From: Phytoactinopolyspora mesophila
GTDB taxonomy: Bacteria > Actinomycetota > Actinomycetes > Jiangellales > Jiangellaceae
Length of the DNA stretch: 64,000 nucleotides
Assembly (NCBI RefSeq): GCF_010122465.1
Contig: NZ_WLZY01000001.1
Location: forward strand, 186,001-250,000
Direction of reading: 5' to 3'
Numbering within the stretch: position 1 is the stretch's first letter; every line of letters begins with the position of its first letter. The notes beneath the pieces were generated by a model that was given only the letters and a program-made list of their open reading frames with translations, did no database searches and was not told where the DNA came from. Positions 18,147-27,922 of the stretch are shown in pieces. A program made the position numbers and the translations under genes.

Positions 18147-20038
18147 CGGGCACTGCGTATCGGCTGACCGATAACGTCCAGGTGGATCCGGTCCTCGTGG
18201 AGATAGTCGAGGGCTATCTCGCGTCGGTGGAGCAGGAGGTCGAGACCGCCATCGGCCGCACATCCCGCTCACCGATGATCCGCGACGCGCACGACTACCG
18301 CGCCGGGATCCACGACCGGCACCTGCGCAAGCTCACCGGCCGCTCCTACTCGGCCCTCGTGCACCCGGTGGCCCGGGACTATCCGCCCGAGACCATGAAG
18401 CCGGGTGACGTGTTCTTTCACAACGACGTCTACCTCTCCGAAGGCGGCATCGGGCACCTGCCGGATCTGTGCGTCACGGCGCCCGTGTTCGCCAAGGACC
18501 ACACCGGCGCCGATACCGTCGTCGCGTTCGTGCAGGCATTCGGCCACCACGACGACATCGGTGGTTCGGTGCCCGGCTCCATGCCTTCGAGGGCGACCAG
18601 CGTGTTCGAAGAGGGCCTGATGGTCCCGCCGATCAAACTGTGGGACGCCGGTGTGCCGAACGAGGCAGCGCTGAAGATCATGACGCGCAACTCGCGGATG
18701 CCGGACTCGCTCGCCGCCGACCTGGACGCGGAGTGCGCGGCCTGCCTGATGGGCGCGCGCCGGATGGCCGAGCTGTTCGAACGGTATGGCAAGCAAGCCG
18801 TCGAAGCGTGCTTCGACACCATCCTGGACCAGACCAGTGAGACCTTCCGCCGCGAGGTGCTGTCGAAGATCCCCGCGGGCTCGTATGTCTGGGAGGACTA
18901 CGCCGAGCACGACGGCGTGGACGAGCCGCAGCTGCATCGCCAGCGCGTCACCTTGACCAAGAGCGAAGCCGATGGCGGCAAGCTGACCATCGACTTCACC
19001 GGCACCGGGCCGCAGGCAAAGGGCCCGATCAACCATGCCGGCGACTACGCCGACGGGGTGTTCCTGAAGAAGTGGCTGGCGCCTATCCTGCGCAACTTGG
19101 CCGACACGCCGGAGCGGATGGCTGAGCTCGACGTCAACGAAGGCATCGTGCCGCTGATCGACATGCGGTTCCCGCCGCCGGGCACGCTGCTCACCCCGAT
19201 CTTCCCGGCTCCCACCAACGCGCGCACCTTCGTCATCCTCCGGATGCTCGGCGTGCTGGCCGGTGCGGTGGCCAAGGCCGTCGACGGCAACATGCCGGCC
19301 GACCAGGAGACCATCCGCTACACCGGGGTCTACGGCGAGGACACCAGCGGCCAGCCGTACCTGATGCGGGAGGTGCTCGGCGGCGGTTCGGGCGGACGGT
19401 ATTACGCCGACGGTGAGGACACCATCCACGTCGTGCCCGACTCCCGGAACCTGCCGAGTGAGTTCAGCGAGTCACGGTTCCCGTTCGTCGTCGAACGGCT
19501 CGGGTTGGCTCTCGACTCCGGCGGGCCCGGCCGGCACCGCGGCGGTCTCGGCTACGAGAAACACATCCGGATGCTGCGTGACGCGCATTTCATGTCCATC
19601 GCGGATCGATCCATCTTGTCCTGCTGGGGACTGAAAGGCGGTAAGGCCGGCCGGCCGTTCCAGGTGACCATCGATCCCGGCGGCCCTCGCGAGCGTGAGG
19701 TGGACGCGCTGGCCGACGCCGAGCCTGTCGCGGCCGGCGAAGTCATCCGGATCCGCACCACCGGCGGCGGTGGTTGGGGGGACCCGCTGGAGCGCCCGTA
19801 CGACGAGGTGCTGCGTGACATCTCATGGCGCAAGGTCTCGGTCGAAGGCGCGCGGCGTGACTATGGCGTCGTCATCCGCGGATCGGCGGACGACCCGGTT
19901 GTCGATTCTTCAGCCAGCGACACGCTGCGGACTCAGATGCGTGAGGAGCAGGCGGAGCCAAGCCCGTTCTTCGACCGCGGACCCGGGTATGCCCAGCTGT
20001 CCGGCGGGGCGGCCGCTGCCGAGGCGGACTGGCTATGA
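18143..20038 (+). CDS. hyuB: Hydantoinase/oxoprolinase subunit B (HyuB)
   Basis: The 631-residue protein is the HyuB partner. Recognisable blocks are SRSPMIRDAHDYRAGIHD near 40, PGDVFFHNDVYLSEGGIGHLPD near 90, FGHHDDIGGSVPGSMPS near 133 and GGGGWGDPLERPYDEVL near 545. The ATG overlaps the hyuA stop. HyuA and HyuB form a complex that uses ATP. An in-frame open stretch continues upstream inside hyuA, but the overlap start is standard. The gene is complete and shows no lesion. Confidence 0.92.
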   Translation: MTGTAYRLTDNVQVDPVLVEIVEGYLASVEQEVETAIGRTSRSPMIRDAHDYRAGIHDRHLRKLTGRSYSALVHPVARDYPPETMKPGDVFFHNDVYLSEGGIGHLPDLCVTAPVFAKDHTGADTVVAFVQAFGHHDDIGGSVPGSMPSRATSVFEEGLMVPPIKLWDAGVPNEAALKIMTRNSRMPDSLAADLDAECAACLMGARRMAELFERYGKQAVEACFDTILDQTSETFRREVLSKIPAGSYVWEDYAEHDGVDEPQLHRQRVTLTKSEADGGKLTIDFTGTGPQAKGPINHAGDYADGVFLKKWLAPILRNLADTPERMAELDVNEGIVPLIDMRFPPPGTLLTPIFPAPTNARTFVILRMLGVLAGAVAKAVDGNMPADQETIRYTGVYGEDTSGQPYLMREVLGGGSGGRYYADGEDTIHVVPDSRNLPSEFSESRFPFVVERLGLALDSGGPGRHRGGLGYEKHIRMLRDAHFMSIADRSILSCWGLKGGKAGRPFQVTIDPGGPREREVDALADAEPVAAGEVIRIRTTGGGGWGDPLERPYDEVLRDISWRKVSVEGARRDYGVVIRGSADDPVVDSSASDTLRTQMREEQAEPSPFFDRGPGYAQLSGGAAAAEADWL

Positions 20039-20147
20039 GGATCGGTGTGGCGGATCTCATGGCCGGCTCTCGTCCCCCTGGCCGTAATCTGCCAGCAGGT
20101 ACAGAACGGTTTGATCTCGGCTCGACCACACTTCGCGGAGGTGACCG

Positions 20148-21359
20148 GTGAACCACACCGAGCACACAGCAGAGGGCCAGGCCGGCGCGGCTGACCGGCC
20201 GTTGGCCGGGTACGTCGTCGTCGACCTGTCGCGGGCGCTGGCCGGCCCGCACGCGGGCATGATGCTCGGCGACCTCGGCGCCCGGGTGATCAAGGTCGAG
20301 GCCCCCGGACACGGCGACGATTCGCGCGGTTGGGGGCCGCCGTTCGCCGGCTCCGCCGACACACAGGTCTCGACGTATTTCATGTCGTGCAACCGCAACA
20401 AGGAATCGGTCACCGCGGATCTGAAAAGCGCGGAAGGCCAGCAGTTCCTGACCCGGCTGATCCGGCAGGCCGACGTCCTGGTGGAGAACTTCCGCACCGG
20501 CGTCCTCGACCGCTTCGGTTTCAGCGTCGAGCAGTTGCATGAGATCAACCCGGGCCTGGTGATCCTGTCCATCACCGGTTTCGGTCACGACGGCCCGGCG
20601 GCTGGGCGGGCCGGCTACGACCAGATCGCCCAGGGCGAGGCCGGGCTGATGAGTATCACCGGCGAGCCCGGTGCCCCCATGAAGGTCGGCGTGCCCATCG
20701 CGGATCTGCTGGCCGGCATGTACGGGGCCAACGGTGTGCTGGCAGCCCTGCTGGAGCGGGAACGCACCGGCCGTGGGCGGGTGGTGCGCACGTCATTGCT
20801 GGCATCGGTGGTGGGCGTACACGCCTTTCAGGGCACCCGGTGGACCGTCGCCGGTGAAGTCCCGCAGGGCAGCGGCAATCACCATGCGGCCATCGTGCCG
20901 TACGGCTTGTTCAACGCCGCCGACGGCGCCCTGCAAGTGGCGGTCGGCAGCGAGGTTCAATGGCGAGCCTTCGCCGGCGTCGTCGGCATCGATCCGGCTG
21001 ATCCGCGGTACGCGACGAATGCTCTGCGGGTGCAACACCGCCACGAGCTGATCGAGGAGATCGAGCGGGTGTTCGCCACCGCTTCCACTGACCACTGGCT
21101 GACGCTGCTGGACAAGGCCGGTATCGCGAGCGGCAAAGTTCGTTCGCTGGACGAGGTGTACGAGTGGGACCAGACTCGCTCGCAAGGGTTGCTGATCGAC
21201 GTCGAACACCCGGTGCTCGGCCGGGCGCAGCTACCCGGTCCGCCGCTGCGCTTCGACGGCGAACTCCCGCGCGGTCACGCTGCTCCGCCGCTGCTGGGCG
21301 AGCACAACGAGAGTGTCCGGCAATGGCTGGACGAACTCGACTCAGCCGACCCGTCCTAG
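20148..21359 (+). CDS. Class III (CaiB/BaiF family) CoA-transferase
   Basis: The 403-residue protein has the CaiB/BaiF signatures VVDLSRALAGPHAGMMLGDL (about 25-44), RVIKVEAPGHGDDSR, and IADLLAGMYGANGVLAALLE near 185, whose Asp corresponds to the catalytic aspartate that forms the acyl anhydride. It moves CoA between carboxylic acids. GGAGGTGACC just upstream sets the GTG start. It follows hyuB by 109 bp and precedes a carboxyltransferase. Malonate activation is a reasonable role in the proposed pathway but is inferred. Confidence 0.88.
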   Translation: MNHTEHTAEGQAGAADRPLAGYVVVDLSRALAGPHAGMMLGDLGARVIKVEAPGHGDDSRGWGPPFAGSADTQVSTYFMSCNRNKESVTADLKSAEGQQFLTRLIRQADVLVENFRTGVLDRFGFSVEQLHEINPGLVILSITGFGHDGPAAGRAGYDQIAQGEAGLMSITGEPGAPMKVGVPIADLLAGMYGANGVLAALLERERTGRGRVVRTSLLASVVGVHAFQGTRWTVAGEVPQGSGNHHAAIVPYGLFNAADGALQVAVGSEVQWRAFAGVVGIDPADPRYATNALRVQHRHELIEEIERVFATASTDHWLTLLDKAGIASGKVRSLDEVYEWDQTRSQGLLIDVEHPVLGRAQLPGPPLRFDGELPRGHAAPPLLGEHNESVRQWLDELDSADPS

Positions 21360-21362
21360 CGT

Positions 21363-21420
21363 TGATCATGGCCAGATGTGACCTTCACCGGTCCGAGAAG
21401 GTGCCATCCGCCCATGATCA
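21363..21420. repeat. Palindromic element with TGATCA ends, copy 2 (divergent)
   Basis: Two 24-nt arms (21363-21386 and 21397-21420) pair with five mismatches around a 10-nt loop. The outer 9 nt are TGATCATGG / CCATGATCA and the inner end is ACCTTC / GAAGGT. It starts 3 bases after the CoA-transferase stop. It shares the TGATCA ends with the other elements but has its own arm sequence. Confidence 0.7.
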
Positions 21421-21450
21421 ACATCAGTGTGGTGGGGGAGCGTGGTGTCC

Positions 21451-22941
21451 ATGACGAATCGGCGCGGTGCCCTGGAGCTCGTTGATCTGGTTCTGGACAA
21501 CGGCTCGTTCGCTCGGTGGGACTCCGCGCCGATAGATGTGCGGGCCGAGGGCAGGTACGCGGAGGAACTGGCCGCGGCCCGCGAGCGTACCGGCCTGGAC
21601 GAGGCCGTCATCACCGGTGAAGGCCGGCTACGGGGACGACGGGTAGCGGTTGCCGCCTGCGAGTTCGGCTTCCTGGGCGGTTCGATCGGGGTGGCCGCCG
21701 CCGAACGGCTCACCGCCGGTATCGAGCGCGCCACCGCGGAGGGGTTGCCGCTGCTCGCGGCCCCGGTGTCCGGTGGCACCCGGATGCAGGAGGGGACTCT
21801 CGCGTTCGTCCAGATGCTGAAGATCACCGCCGCGGTCAGCGCGCACAAGTCCGCCGGACTGCCCTTCCTGGTGTACCTGCGTGATCCCACCACCGGAGGC
21901 GTGCTGGCGTCGTGGGGATCGCTCGGGCACGTCACGGTGGGGGAGCCTGGCGCCTTGATCGGGTTTCTCGGGCCACGGGTCTACCAGGCCCTCTACGATC
22001 AGCCGTTCCCCGAGGGCGTGCAGGTGGCCGAGAACCTGTACGCTCACGGACTCCTGGACGCCGTGCTGCCGCCGGAGCAGTTGGCTGAGATCGCCGATCG
22101 CGCGTTGACCGTGCTCATGGCGCCGCGCGAAGGGTTGCCGCAGGTGCCGGAGCTGCCGAAGGAACCTCTCGCTGATATCCCGGCCTGGGAATCGGTGACC
22201 AGATCGCGCCGCCCGGAGCGTCCGGGTGTGCGCCAGCTGCTTCGGGTGGCGGCCAGCGACATCATCACCCTCAACGGCACCGGTGAAGGGGAGCGGGACC
22301 CGGGTTTGCTGCTGGCCCTCGCGCGCTTCGGCGGAGCGCCGTGTGTGGTCCTCGGGCAAGACCGCCGCAATCAGGAGCTGGCCGGTCCCATGGGGCCCGG
22401 TGCGCTGCGCGAGGCTCGCCGCGGCATGCGCCTCGCCGACGAGCTCGGGCTGCCGTTGGTCAGCATCATCGACACCCCTGGAGCGGCGTTGTCGAAGGCG
22501 GCCGAAGAGCGGGGGATGGCCGCCGAGATCGCCCGCTCGCTGGCCGAGCTGATCGGCCTGCGGGCGCCTACTCTGTGCCTGCTGCTGGGCGAGGGCACCG
22601 GCGGTGGCGCGCTGGCTCTGGTCCCGGCGGACCGGGTGCTCGCCGCCCAGCATGCCTGGCTGTCGCCGCTGCCGCCGGAGGGCGCCAGTGCCATCATGTA
22701 CCGGACCACCGAGCGTGCCGCCGAGATCGCCGCCGAACAGGGCGTCCGGTCGCTGGATCTGCTGCGCGACGGGATCGTCGACCGGATCATCGCCGAGCAC
22801 GACGACGCCGCGGACGAACCGGATGAGTTCTGCCGGCGCACGGCTCAGGTCTTGCAGTATGAATTGGTGCGGTTGCTGGAAGCGGATCCCGCCGTGCGTA
22901 GGGCCGGCCGGCTGAAGCGCTACCGTCGTCTCGGCAGGTGA
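21451..22941 (+). CDS. Fused beta/alpha acyl-CoA carboxyltransferase
   Basis: The 496-residue protein contains both carboxyltransferase halves. The beta-like half has VSGGTRMQEGTLAFVQMLK near 105, and the alpha-like half has LCLLLGEGTGGGALALVPAD near 375. No Cys4 zinc ribbon precedes the beta half, unlike AccD. No biotin carboxylase or biotin carrier gene is visible nearby, so it may act with subunits encoded elsewhere or as a malonyl-CoA-type decarboxylation module. ATG 21451 has GGGGGAG 10 nt upstream; GTG 21445 is an alternative. The stop codon lies in a palindrome. Confidence 0.82.
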   Translation: MTNRRGALELVDLVLDNGSFARWDSAPIDVRAEGRYAEELAAARERTGLDEAVITGEGRLRGRRVAVAACEFGFLGGSIGVAAAERLTAGIERATAEGLPLLAAPVSGGTRMQEGTLAFVQMLKITAAVSAHKSAGLPFLVYLRDPTTGGVLASWGSLGHVTVGEPGALIGFLGPRVYQALYDQPFPEGVQVAENLYAHGLLDAVLPPEQLAEIADRALTVLMAPREGLPQVPELPKEPLADIPAWESVTRSRRPERPGVRQLLRVAASDIITLNGTGEGERDPGLLLALARFGGAPCVVLGQDRRNQELAGPMGPGALREARRGMRLADELGLPLVSIIDTPGAALSKAAEERGMAAEIARSLAELIGLRAPTLCLLLGEGTGGGALALVPADRVLAAQHAWLSPLPPEGASAIMYRTTERAAEIAAEQGVRSLDLLRDGIVDRIIAEHDDAADEPDEFCRRTAQVLQYELVRLLEADPAVRRAGRLKRYRRLGR

Positions 22942-22987
22942 TCATGAACACTTGGTGACCATATTGGTCGTCAAGTGTTCATGATCA
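22939..22987. repeat. Palindromic element with TGATCA ends, copy 3
   Basis: Arms of 22 nt (22939-22960 and 22966-22987) with two mismatches begin TGATCATGAACACTTG and enclose a 5-nt loop. The first three bases are the stop codon of the carboxyltransferase. It is very similar to the elements at 1921 and 33110. It lies upstream of the carbamate kinase ribosome binding site. Confidence 0.9.
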
Positions 22988-23021
22988 TGGGGAAGGAACT
23001 AGTGAAAGAGGAGGTGCTGGC

Positions 23022-23969
23022 GTGCGCGTGCTCGTTGCCTTGGGCGGGAATGCCATGACCGCCCCGGACGGCAGTGCTCGTCCTGGGGATCAGATCAAGG
23101 CCGTCACCGAAGCCATGCAGCCGGTCGCCGACCTCGTAGCTGATGGCTACGACGTCGCCCTGACACACGGCAACGGCCCACAAGTGGGAAACCTGCTGGT
23201 CAAGAACGAGCTCGCGGCACCAGTGGTGCCGCCCGTGCCACTCGACTGGTGCGGGGCCCAGACGCAGGGGACTATCGGGTTCATCCTGGTCAACGCACTG
23301 GAACGGGCCCTGACCGACCGCGGCGTGCGCCGGCGGGTCGCCGCGGTGGTCACGCGCACCCGCGTGGACGCGCACGATCCAGGACTGACCACGCCCACCA
23401 AGCCCATCGGGCGCTACTTGCCGCAAGCCGAGGCTCAGGTGCTGATCGAACACGGCCAGGTTTGGGAAGACCGGGGCGAGCGCGGGTGGCGCCGGGTGGT
23501 AGCTAGCCCGGAACCACTCGAGATTCTCGACGGCCCCGCGGTGACCGCCCTGGTGGCAGCCGGGTTCGTTGTCGTCGCCAACGGCGGTGGCGGCATCCCG
23601 GTGGTGCGTGCTCCCGACGGCGAGATCCACGGGGTGGAAGCGGTGATCGACAAGGATCTCGGCGCGGCGTTGCTCGCCCGCAGCCTAGGAGCCGACACGC
23701 TGGTCATCGCCACCGATGTCGCCCACGCGGTGTTACGTTTCGGCACGCCCGAGGCGGAGGCGCTGGGCACAGTCGATGTCGCGACGATGCGCCGCTATGC
23801 CGACGAAGGCCATTTCGCCGGCGGCAGTATGGGGCCGAAGGTCGAGGCATGTTGCCGCTTCGTGGAGCACGGAGGGCAGCGTGCCGTGATCACATCGCTG
23901 GACCGTATCGCCGACGCTGTGCGCGACGAAGCTGGCACCGTAGTGGTCGCTGCCGCGGCCACCGCTTAG
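23022..23969 (+). CDS. Carbamate kinase
   Basis: The 315-residue protein is a carbamate kinase of the amino acid kinase family. Motifs are ALGGNAM (5-11), LTHGNGPQVGNLL near 46, ANGGGGIPVV near 185 and EAVIDKDLGAALLARSL near 205. It interconverts carbamoyl phosphate plus ADP with carbamate plus ATP; catabolic members harvest ATP. GAGGAGGTG lies upstream of the GTG. No arginine deiminase or ornithine carbamoyltransferase is visible, so the expected source of carbamoyl phosphate is the AllFGH-like complex. In E. coli a carbamate kinase (AllK) sits next to allFGH. Confidence 0.93.
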   Translation: MRVLVALGGNAMTAPDGSARPGDQIKAVTEAMQPVADLVADGYDVALTHGNGPQVGNLLVKNELAAPVVPPVPLDWCGAQTQGTIGFILVNALERALTDRGVRRRVAAVVTRTRVDAHDPGLTTPTKPIGRYLPQAEAQVLIEHGQVWEDRGERGWRRVVASPEPLEILDGPAVTALVAAGFVVVANGGGGIPVVRAPDGEIHGVEAVIDKDLGAALLARSLGADTLVIATDVAHAVLRFGTPEAEALGTVDVATMRRYADEGHFAGGSMGPKVEACCRFVEHGGQRAVITSLDRIADAVRDEAGTVVVAAAATA

Positions 23970-24149
23970 AGTTCAGCAGGGCTGGTCGGCGATACCTGCC
24001 GAAACTAGGCTGCTGTTTGGGCAAGCGTCACCGTCGTGATGCGCCTGGTCGCATCCCTAGGCTCGACGCACCGAATAGTCGTTTGAGCACCGCCGGTCTA
24101 CGTGGGTCCACACGAGTCACGCGGTGAAGCCGAGGAGGTGTGGCCGGGA

Positions 24150-25283
24150 ATGCCTGAGCCGATCGAAGTCCGCAAAGTTGCTATCAAGCACGTCAGTGAC
24201 GCCTCTGGGCTGACCGAGCTGATCGATGCCGGTGTCCTCGACGCGGACCGGGTCATCGCCGTCGTCGGCAAGACCGAAGGCAACGGCGGGGTGAACGACT
24301 ACACCCGGATCATCGCTGATCGGGCGTTCCGCGACGTCCTCGTCGAAAGAGGAACCCGAACCGCGGACGAGGCCAAGCAGGTTCCCATCGTGTGGTCGGG
24401 CGGCACCGACGGCATTATCAGCCCGCACGCGACGATCTTCGCGACCGTGCCCGCGGAGCAGGTCGAACCCACTGACGAACCTCGGCTGACCGTCGGATTC
24501 GCGATGAGCGACGTCCTGTTGCCCGAGGAGATCGGCCGTATCGGCATGGTCGAGAAGGTCTCCGCGGCCGTCGAGGTCGCGATGAAACGCGCCGGTATCA
24601 CCGATCCGGCCGACGTCCACTATGTGCAGACCAAGACCCCGCTGCTCACCATCCACACCATCCGCGATGCCAAAGCCCGCGGCAAGACGGTCTGGACCGA
24701 GCACACTCACGAGTCGATGGACCTGTCCAACGGTTCTACCGCGCTGGGTGTCGCGGTGGCGCTCGGGGAGATCGAGATGCCTACCGACGCCGACGTCATG
24801 CACAACCGTGAGCTGTATTCTGCGGTCGCGTCCTGCTCGTCCGGGGTGGAGCTCGACCAGGCGCAGGTCGTCGTCGTGGGCAACGCGCGCGGCGTCGGCG
24901 GCCGCTACCGGATCGGGCATAGTGTCATGAAGGACGCATTGGACGCCGACGGCATCTGGAACGCGATCCGCGACGCCGGCCTCGAGCTGCCGGAGCGGCC
25001 CCACCCGAGTGACCTCGACGGCCGGCTCGTCAATGTCTTTCTCAAATGTGAGGCCAGCCAGGACGGCACGGTACGTGGCCGGCGCAACGCGATGCTCGAC
25101 GATTCCGACGTGCATTGGCACCGCCAGATCAAGGCTGCCGTGGGCGGCGTCTCGGCCGCCGTCACCGGTGATCCCGCGGTGTTCGTCTCGGTCTCGGCAG
25201 CACATCAGGGCCCAGAGGGCGGCGGACCGGTCGCTGCCATCGTCGATCTGGGAGACGAGCCGACGGGGTACCGCGGCGAGTAG
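24150..25283 (+). CDS. Ring-opening amidohydrolase (barbiturase / cyanuric acid hydrolase family)
   Basis: The 377-residue protein belongs to the three-fold-repeat AtzD/barbiturase family. The three active-site repeats are recognisable: [14 protein letters not shown] near 85, [11 protein letters not shown] near 225 and [20 protein letters not shown] near 340, each with the expected serine. Members open cyanuric acid or barbituric acid by amide hydrolysis. Length suits both. The neighbouring molybdenum hydroxylase, which could make barbiturate from uracil, favours barbiturase; this is inference. GAGGAGG precedes ATG 24150; an in-frame GTG at 24138 is less likely. Confidence 0.88.
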   Translation: MPEPIEVRKVAIKHVSDASGLTELIDAGVLDADRVIAVVGKTEGNGGVNDYTRIIADRAFRDVLVERGTRTADEAKQVPIVWSGGTDGIISPHATIFATVPAEQVEPTDEPRLTVGFAMSDVLLPEEIGRIGMVEKVSAAVEVAMKRAGITDPADVHYVQTKTPLLTIHTIRDAKARGKTVWTEHTHESMDLSNGSTALGVAVALGEIEMPTDADVMHNRELYSAVASCSSGVELDQAQVVVVGNARGVGGRYRIGHSVMKDALDADGIWNAIRDAGLELPERPHPSDLDGRLVNVFLKCEASQDGTVRGRRNAMLDDSDVHWHRQIKAAVGGVSAAVTGDPAVFVSVSAAHQGPEGGGPVAAIVDLGDEPTGYRGE

Positions 25284-25329
25284 TCACGGCAGCCGGGCAC
25301 GGCGTGAGTACACAGACATCCTTGTGAGT

Positions 25330-25370
25330 TCGGTGACGTAGAGGTCAACTGTTGGCGTTTACGTCACCGA
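25330..25370. repeat. Palindromic intergenic element (GGTGACGTA type)
   Basis: This 41-nt sequence has perfect ends TCGGTGACGTA / TACGTCACCGA and a partly palindromic centre containing GGTCAAC. It lies in the 244-bp gap between the ring-opening amidohydrolase and fmt, where it may act as a terminator. It lacks the TGATCA ends, so it is only a distant relative of the other palindromes. Nothing else is recognisable in the gap except the fmt ribosome binding site. Confidence 0.75.
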
Positions 25371-25527
25371 GTGTCGAAAGGGGTGTGGCTGCCAACGAAC
25401 GGCGGCGTCGCCGGGCGCCTCTTGCCGGTTGGCGAGACGGGCGCGGCAGGTGCGGTGGACCGGTGCGCGGTGCGGCGCGGAGACTGTGAAAGAGTCGTGG
25501 CTGTCACCGTGAGGAGGTCTGTATCCA

Positions 25528-26457
25528 GTGCGTGTTCTGTTTGCCGGTACCCCGGATGTCGCCGTGCCGTCGCTGCGGGCGATCCTGTCCTCGAACCACG
25601 ACGTGGTGGCGGTGCTGACCCGGCCTGATGCGCGTTCCGGACGCGGCCGCAAGGTCAGCCCCAGCCCGGTGGCGCAGGTCGCGGAGGAGGCCGGCATCGA
25701 GGTTCTCAAGCCGGCGAAGCCGCGGGACCCGGAGTTCATCGACCGGCTGAACGCGCTGGCGCCGGACTGCGCGCCGGTGGTCGCCTACGGCGGGTTGATT
25801 CCGCGCTCAGCACTCGACGTGCCGACACATGGCTGGGTCAATCTGCACTTCTCGCTGCTGCCGGCTTGGCGTGGGGCCGCTCCGGTGCAACACGCCGTGC
25901 TCAACGGTGACGACCTCACCGGCGCGTGTACGTTCCGGCTCGAGGAAGGCCTGGACACCGGGCCGGTGTACGGGCTGGTCACCGAGCAGGTCAGGCCTAC
26001 GGACACCAGTGGCGACCTGCTGGACCGGCTGGCGCGATCGGGTTCCCAGCTGCTCGTTCACACTCTCGACGGGATCGAGGACGGCAGTCTGCGCCCGGAA
26101 CCCCAGCCCGCCGACGGTGTCTCCCACGCACCCAAACTCACCGTGGACGACGCCGCCCTCGACTGGACCGTGCCCGCGCTTCGAATCGATCGACTGATCC
26201 GGGCGTGCACACCGGCGCCGGGAGCATGGACCACGTTTCGCGGAGAGCGCCTCAAACTCGGGCCCGTCACGATGGAACGCGGCCGGGAACCTATTCCGGC
26301 AGGAGAGTTGCTTGTCGAGAAGTCCGGGGTTCGGGTAGGAACCGGAAGCCATCCCGTGGTGCTCGGCGACGTCCAGCCTCAAGGTAAGCGCGCCATGGCG
26401 GCTTCGGACTGGGCACGCGGTGTCCGGCCCGAAGCCGGAGAGCGGCTGGGCGCGTGA
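25528..26457 (+). CDS. fmt: Methionyl-tRNA formyltransferase
   Basis: The 309-residue enzyme formylates initiator methionyl-tRNA from 10-formyltetrahydrofolate. Motifs include [15 protein letters not shown] (5-19), [20 protein letters not shown] near 107 with the catalytic Asn/His, and [13 protein letters not shown] near 140. The C-terminal OB-like domain starts near 205. GAGGAGGT precedes the GTG start. The stop overlaps rsmB (GTGA), the usual actinobacterial order. A def gene is not adjacent in this window. Confidence 0.97.
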   Translation: MRVLFAGTPDVAVPSLRAILSSNHDVVAVLTRPDARSGRGRKVSPSPVAQVAEEAGIEVLKPAKPRDPEFIDRLNALAPDCAPVVAYGGLIPRSALDVPTHGWVNLHFSLLPAWRGAAPVQHAVLNGDDLTGACTFRLEEGLDTGPVYGLVTEQVRPTDTSGDLLDRLARSGSQLLVHTLDGIEDGSLRPEPQPADGVSHAPKLTVDDAALDWTVPALRIDRLIRACTPAPGAWTTFRGERLKLGPVTMERGREPIPAGELLVEKSGVRVGTGSHPVVLGDVQPQGKRAMAASDWARGVRPEAGERLGA

Positions 26458-27878
26458 GCCGGCCGAAACGTCGCGCGGCAGGCGAGCGCCGGGTGAGCGG
26501 TTCTCGCCAGGGAGGACGTCGCGACGCCGGCGAGCGCGCGGACCTGGCCCGCACCGTTGCGTTCGACGCGCTGCGCGCGGTGAACGACGACGAAGCCTAC
26601 GCGAATCTGGTTCTTCCGGAGCTGCTCCGGGAACGCGGCGTCAACGCTCGCGACGCCGCCTTCGCCACTGAACTCACCTACGGCACCTTGCGCTCAACAG
26701 GCACGTACGACCAGATCGTGCAGACCTGCGCCGGGCGTTCGCTGGCCGATCTGGATCCACCCGTGATCGACGCGTTGCGCCTCGGGGCTCATCAGCTGTT
26801 GTCCACCCGGGTGCCACCACACGCCGCCGTGTCTACCACCGTCGATCTGGTGCGCACCCATGTCCACGAGGGCGCGGCCAAGTTCGCCAACGCGGTGCTG
26901 CGGCGCGTGGGCGAGCAGGACCTGGATGGGTGGGCCGAGCAGCTCGCACCGCCTCGCGAAACTGACCTCGCCGGTTACCTCGCCTTCCGGCACGGGCATC
27001 CAGCCTGGATAGTCCGCGCCTTCTCCGATGCCCTGCGCGGCGACGCCGAAGCGCTCGAGGCGGCGCTGATCGCCGACAACGAGCCGGCCCCGGTTGCCCT
27101 GGCGGTACGGCCCGGGCGTGGCGACGTCGAAGAGCTGGTCAGCGCCGGAGCGCAGCCAGCTAGGTGGTCGCCGTACGGCGCGACCTTGGTCTCGGGCGAC
27201 CCGGGCAAGCTGGCCGCTGTGCGTGCCGGTCGAGCCGGGGTGCAGGACGAGGGCAGCCAACTGGTGACCGTGGCCCTGAGCCGGGTCGAGATCAGCGGCC
27301 CGGACGAGCGCTGGCTCGACATGTGTGCCGGGCCCGGTGGCAAAGCCGCGCTCTTGGCCGGTCTGACGGCCGGTCCCGGCGCCCAGCTGCTGGCCGTCGA
27401 GAAACACGAGCACCGCGCCAGACTGGTCGAGCAAGCACTACGCGGTGATCCGGGCGAACACGAGGTGCTCGTCGCCGACGCCACTGACCCGCCGTGGCCC
27501 GAAGAAGACTTCGACCGGGTGCTGCTCGACGCGCCGTGCACCGGTCTCGGGGCGTTGCGCCGTCGGCCCGAAGCGCGTTGGCGCAGGCAGTCGGCCGATG
27601 TGGGACCGTTGCGCCGGCTGCAGATCTCGTTGCTGGACGCAGGCATCCGGTCGGTCCGCCCGGGAGGCATTGTCGCCTACGTGACGTGCTCGCCGCATCT
27701 GGCGGAGACGGTGACCGTCGTCGACGACGTGCTGAAGAGCCGCGGCGATGCGGAGCGGGTGGACGCCCGGCCGTATCTGCCCGGCGTGCCGGATCTGGGC
27801 GACGGCCCGGACGTTCAGTTGTGGCCGCACGTGCACGGTACCGATGCGATGTACCTGGCGCTGCTACGCCGGAAGTGA
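26454..27878 (+). CDS. rsmB: 16S rRNA (cytosine-967-C5) methyltransferase RsmB/Sun
   Basis: The 474-residue protein has an N-terminal NusB-like RNA-binding domain (about 25-160) and a C-terminal SAM-dependent methyltransferase domain. Motif I is [15 protein letters not shown] near 288, motif IV is [18 protein letters not shown] near 357, and the catalytic cysteine is in [11 protein letters not shown] near 407. The basic N-terminal 25 residues ([11 protein letters not shown]) are common in actinobacterial versions. It is coupled to fmt by a GTGA overlap. Confidence 0.95.
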   Translation: MSRPKRRAAGERRVSGSRQGGRRDAGERADLARTVAFDALRAVNDDEAYANLVLPELLRERGVNARDAAFATELTYGTLRSTGTYDQIVQTCAGRSLADLDPPVIDALRLGAHQLLSTRVPPHAAVSTTVDLVRTHVHEGAAKFANAVLRRVGEQDLDGWAEQLAPPRETDLAGYLAFRHGHPAWIVRAFSDALRGDAEALEAALIADNEPAPVALAVRPGRGDVEELVSAGAQPARWSPYGATLVSGDPGKLAAVRAGRAGVQDEGSQLVTVALSRVEISGPDERWLDMCAGPGGKAALLAGLTAGPGAQLLAVEKHEHRARLVEQALRGDPGEHEVLVADATDPPWPEEDFDRVLLDAPCTGLGALRRRPEARWRRQSADVGPLRRLQISLLDAGIRSVRPGGIVAYVTCSPHLAETVTVVDDVLKSRGDAERVDARPYLPGVPDLGDGPDVQLWPHVHGTDAMYLALLRRK

Positions 27879-27922
27879 CGTCGCGGCGGGGCAATTGAAC
27901 GCGGATCTACCGGCGCGCGGAT

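Noticed and set aside
25330-25370. Full member of the TGATCA palindrome family
   Set aside because: It shares only a GGTCAAC centre; the ends are GGTGACGTA, so I list it separately.
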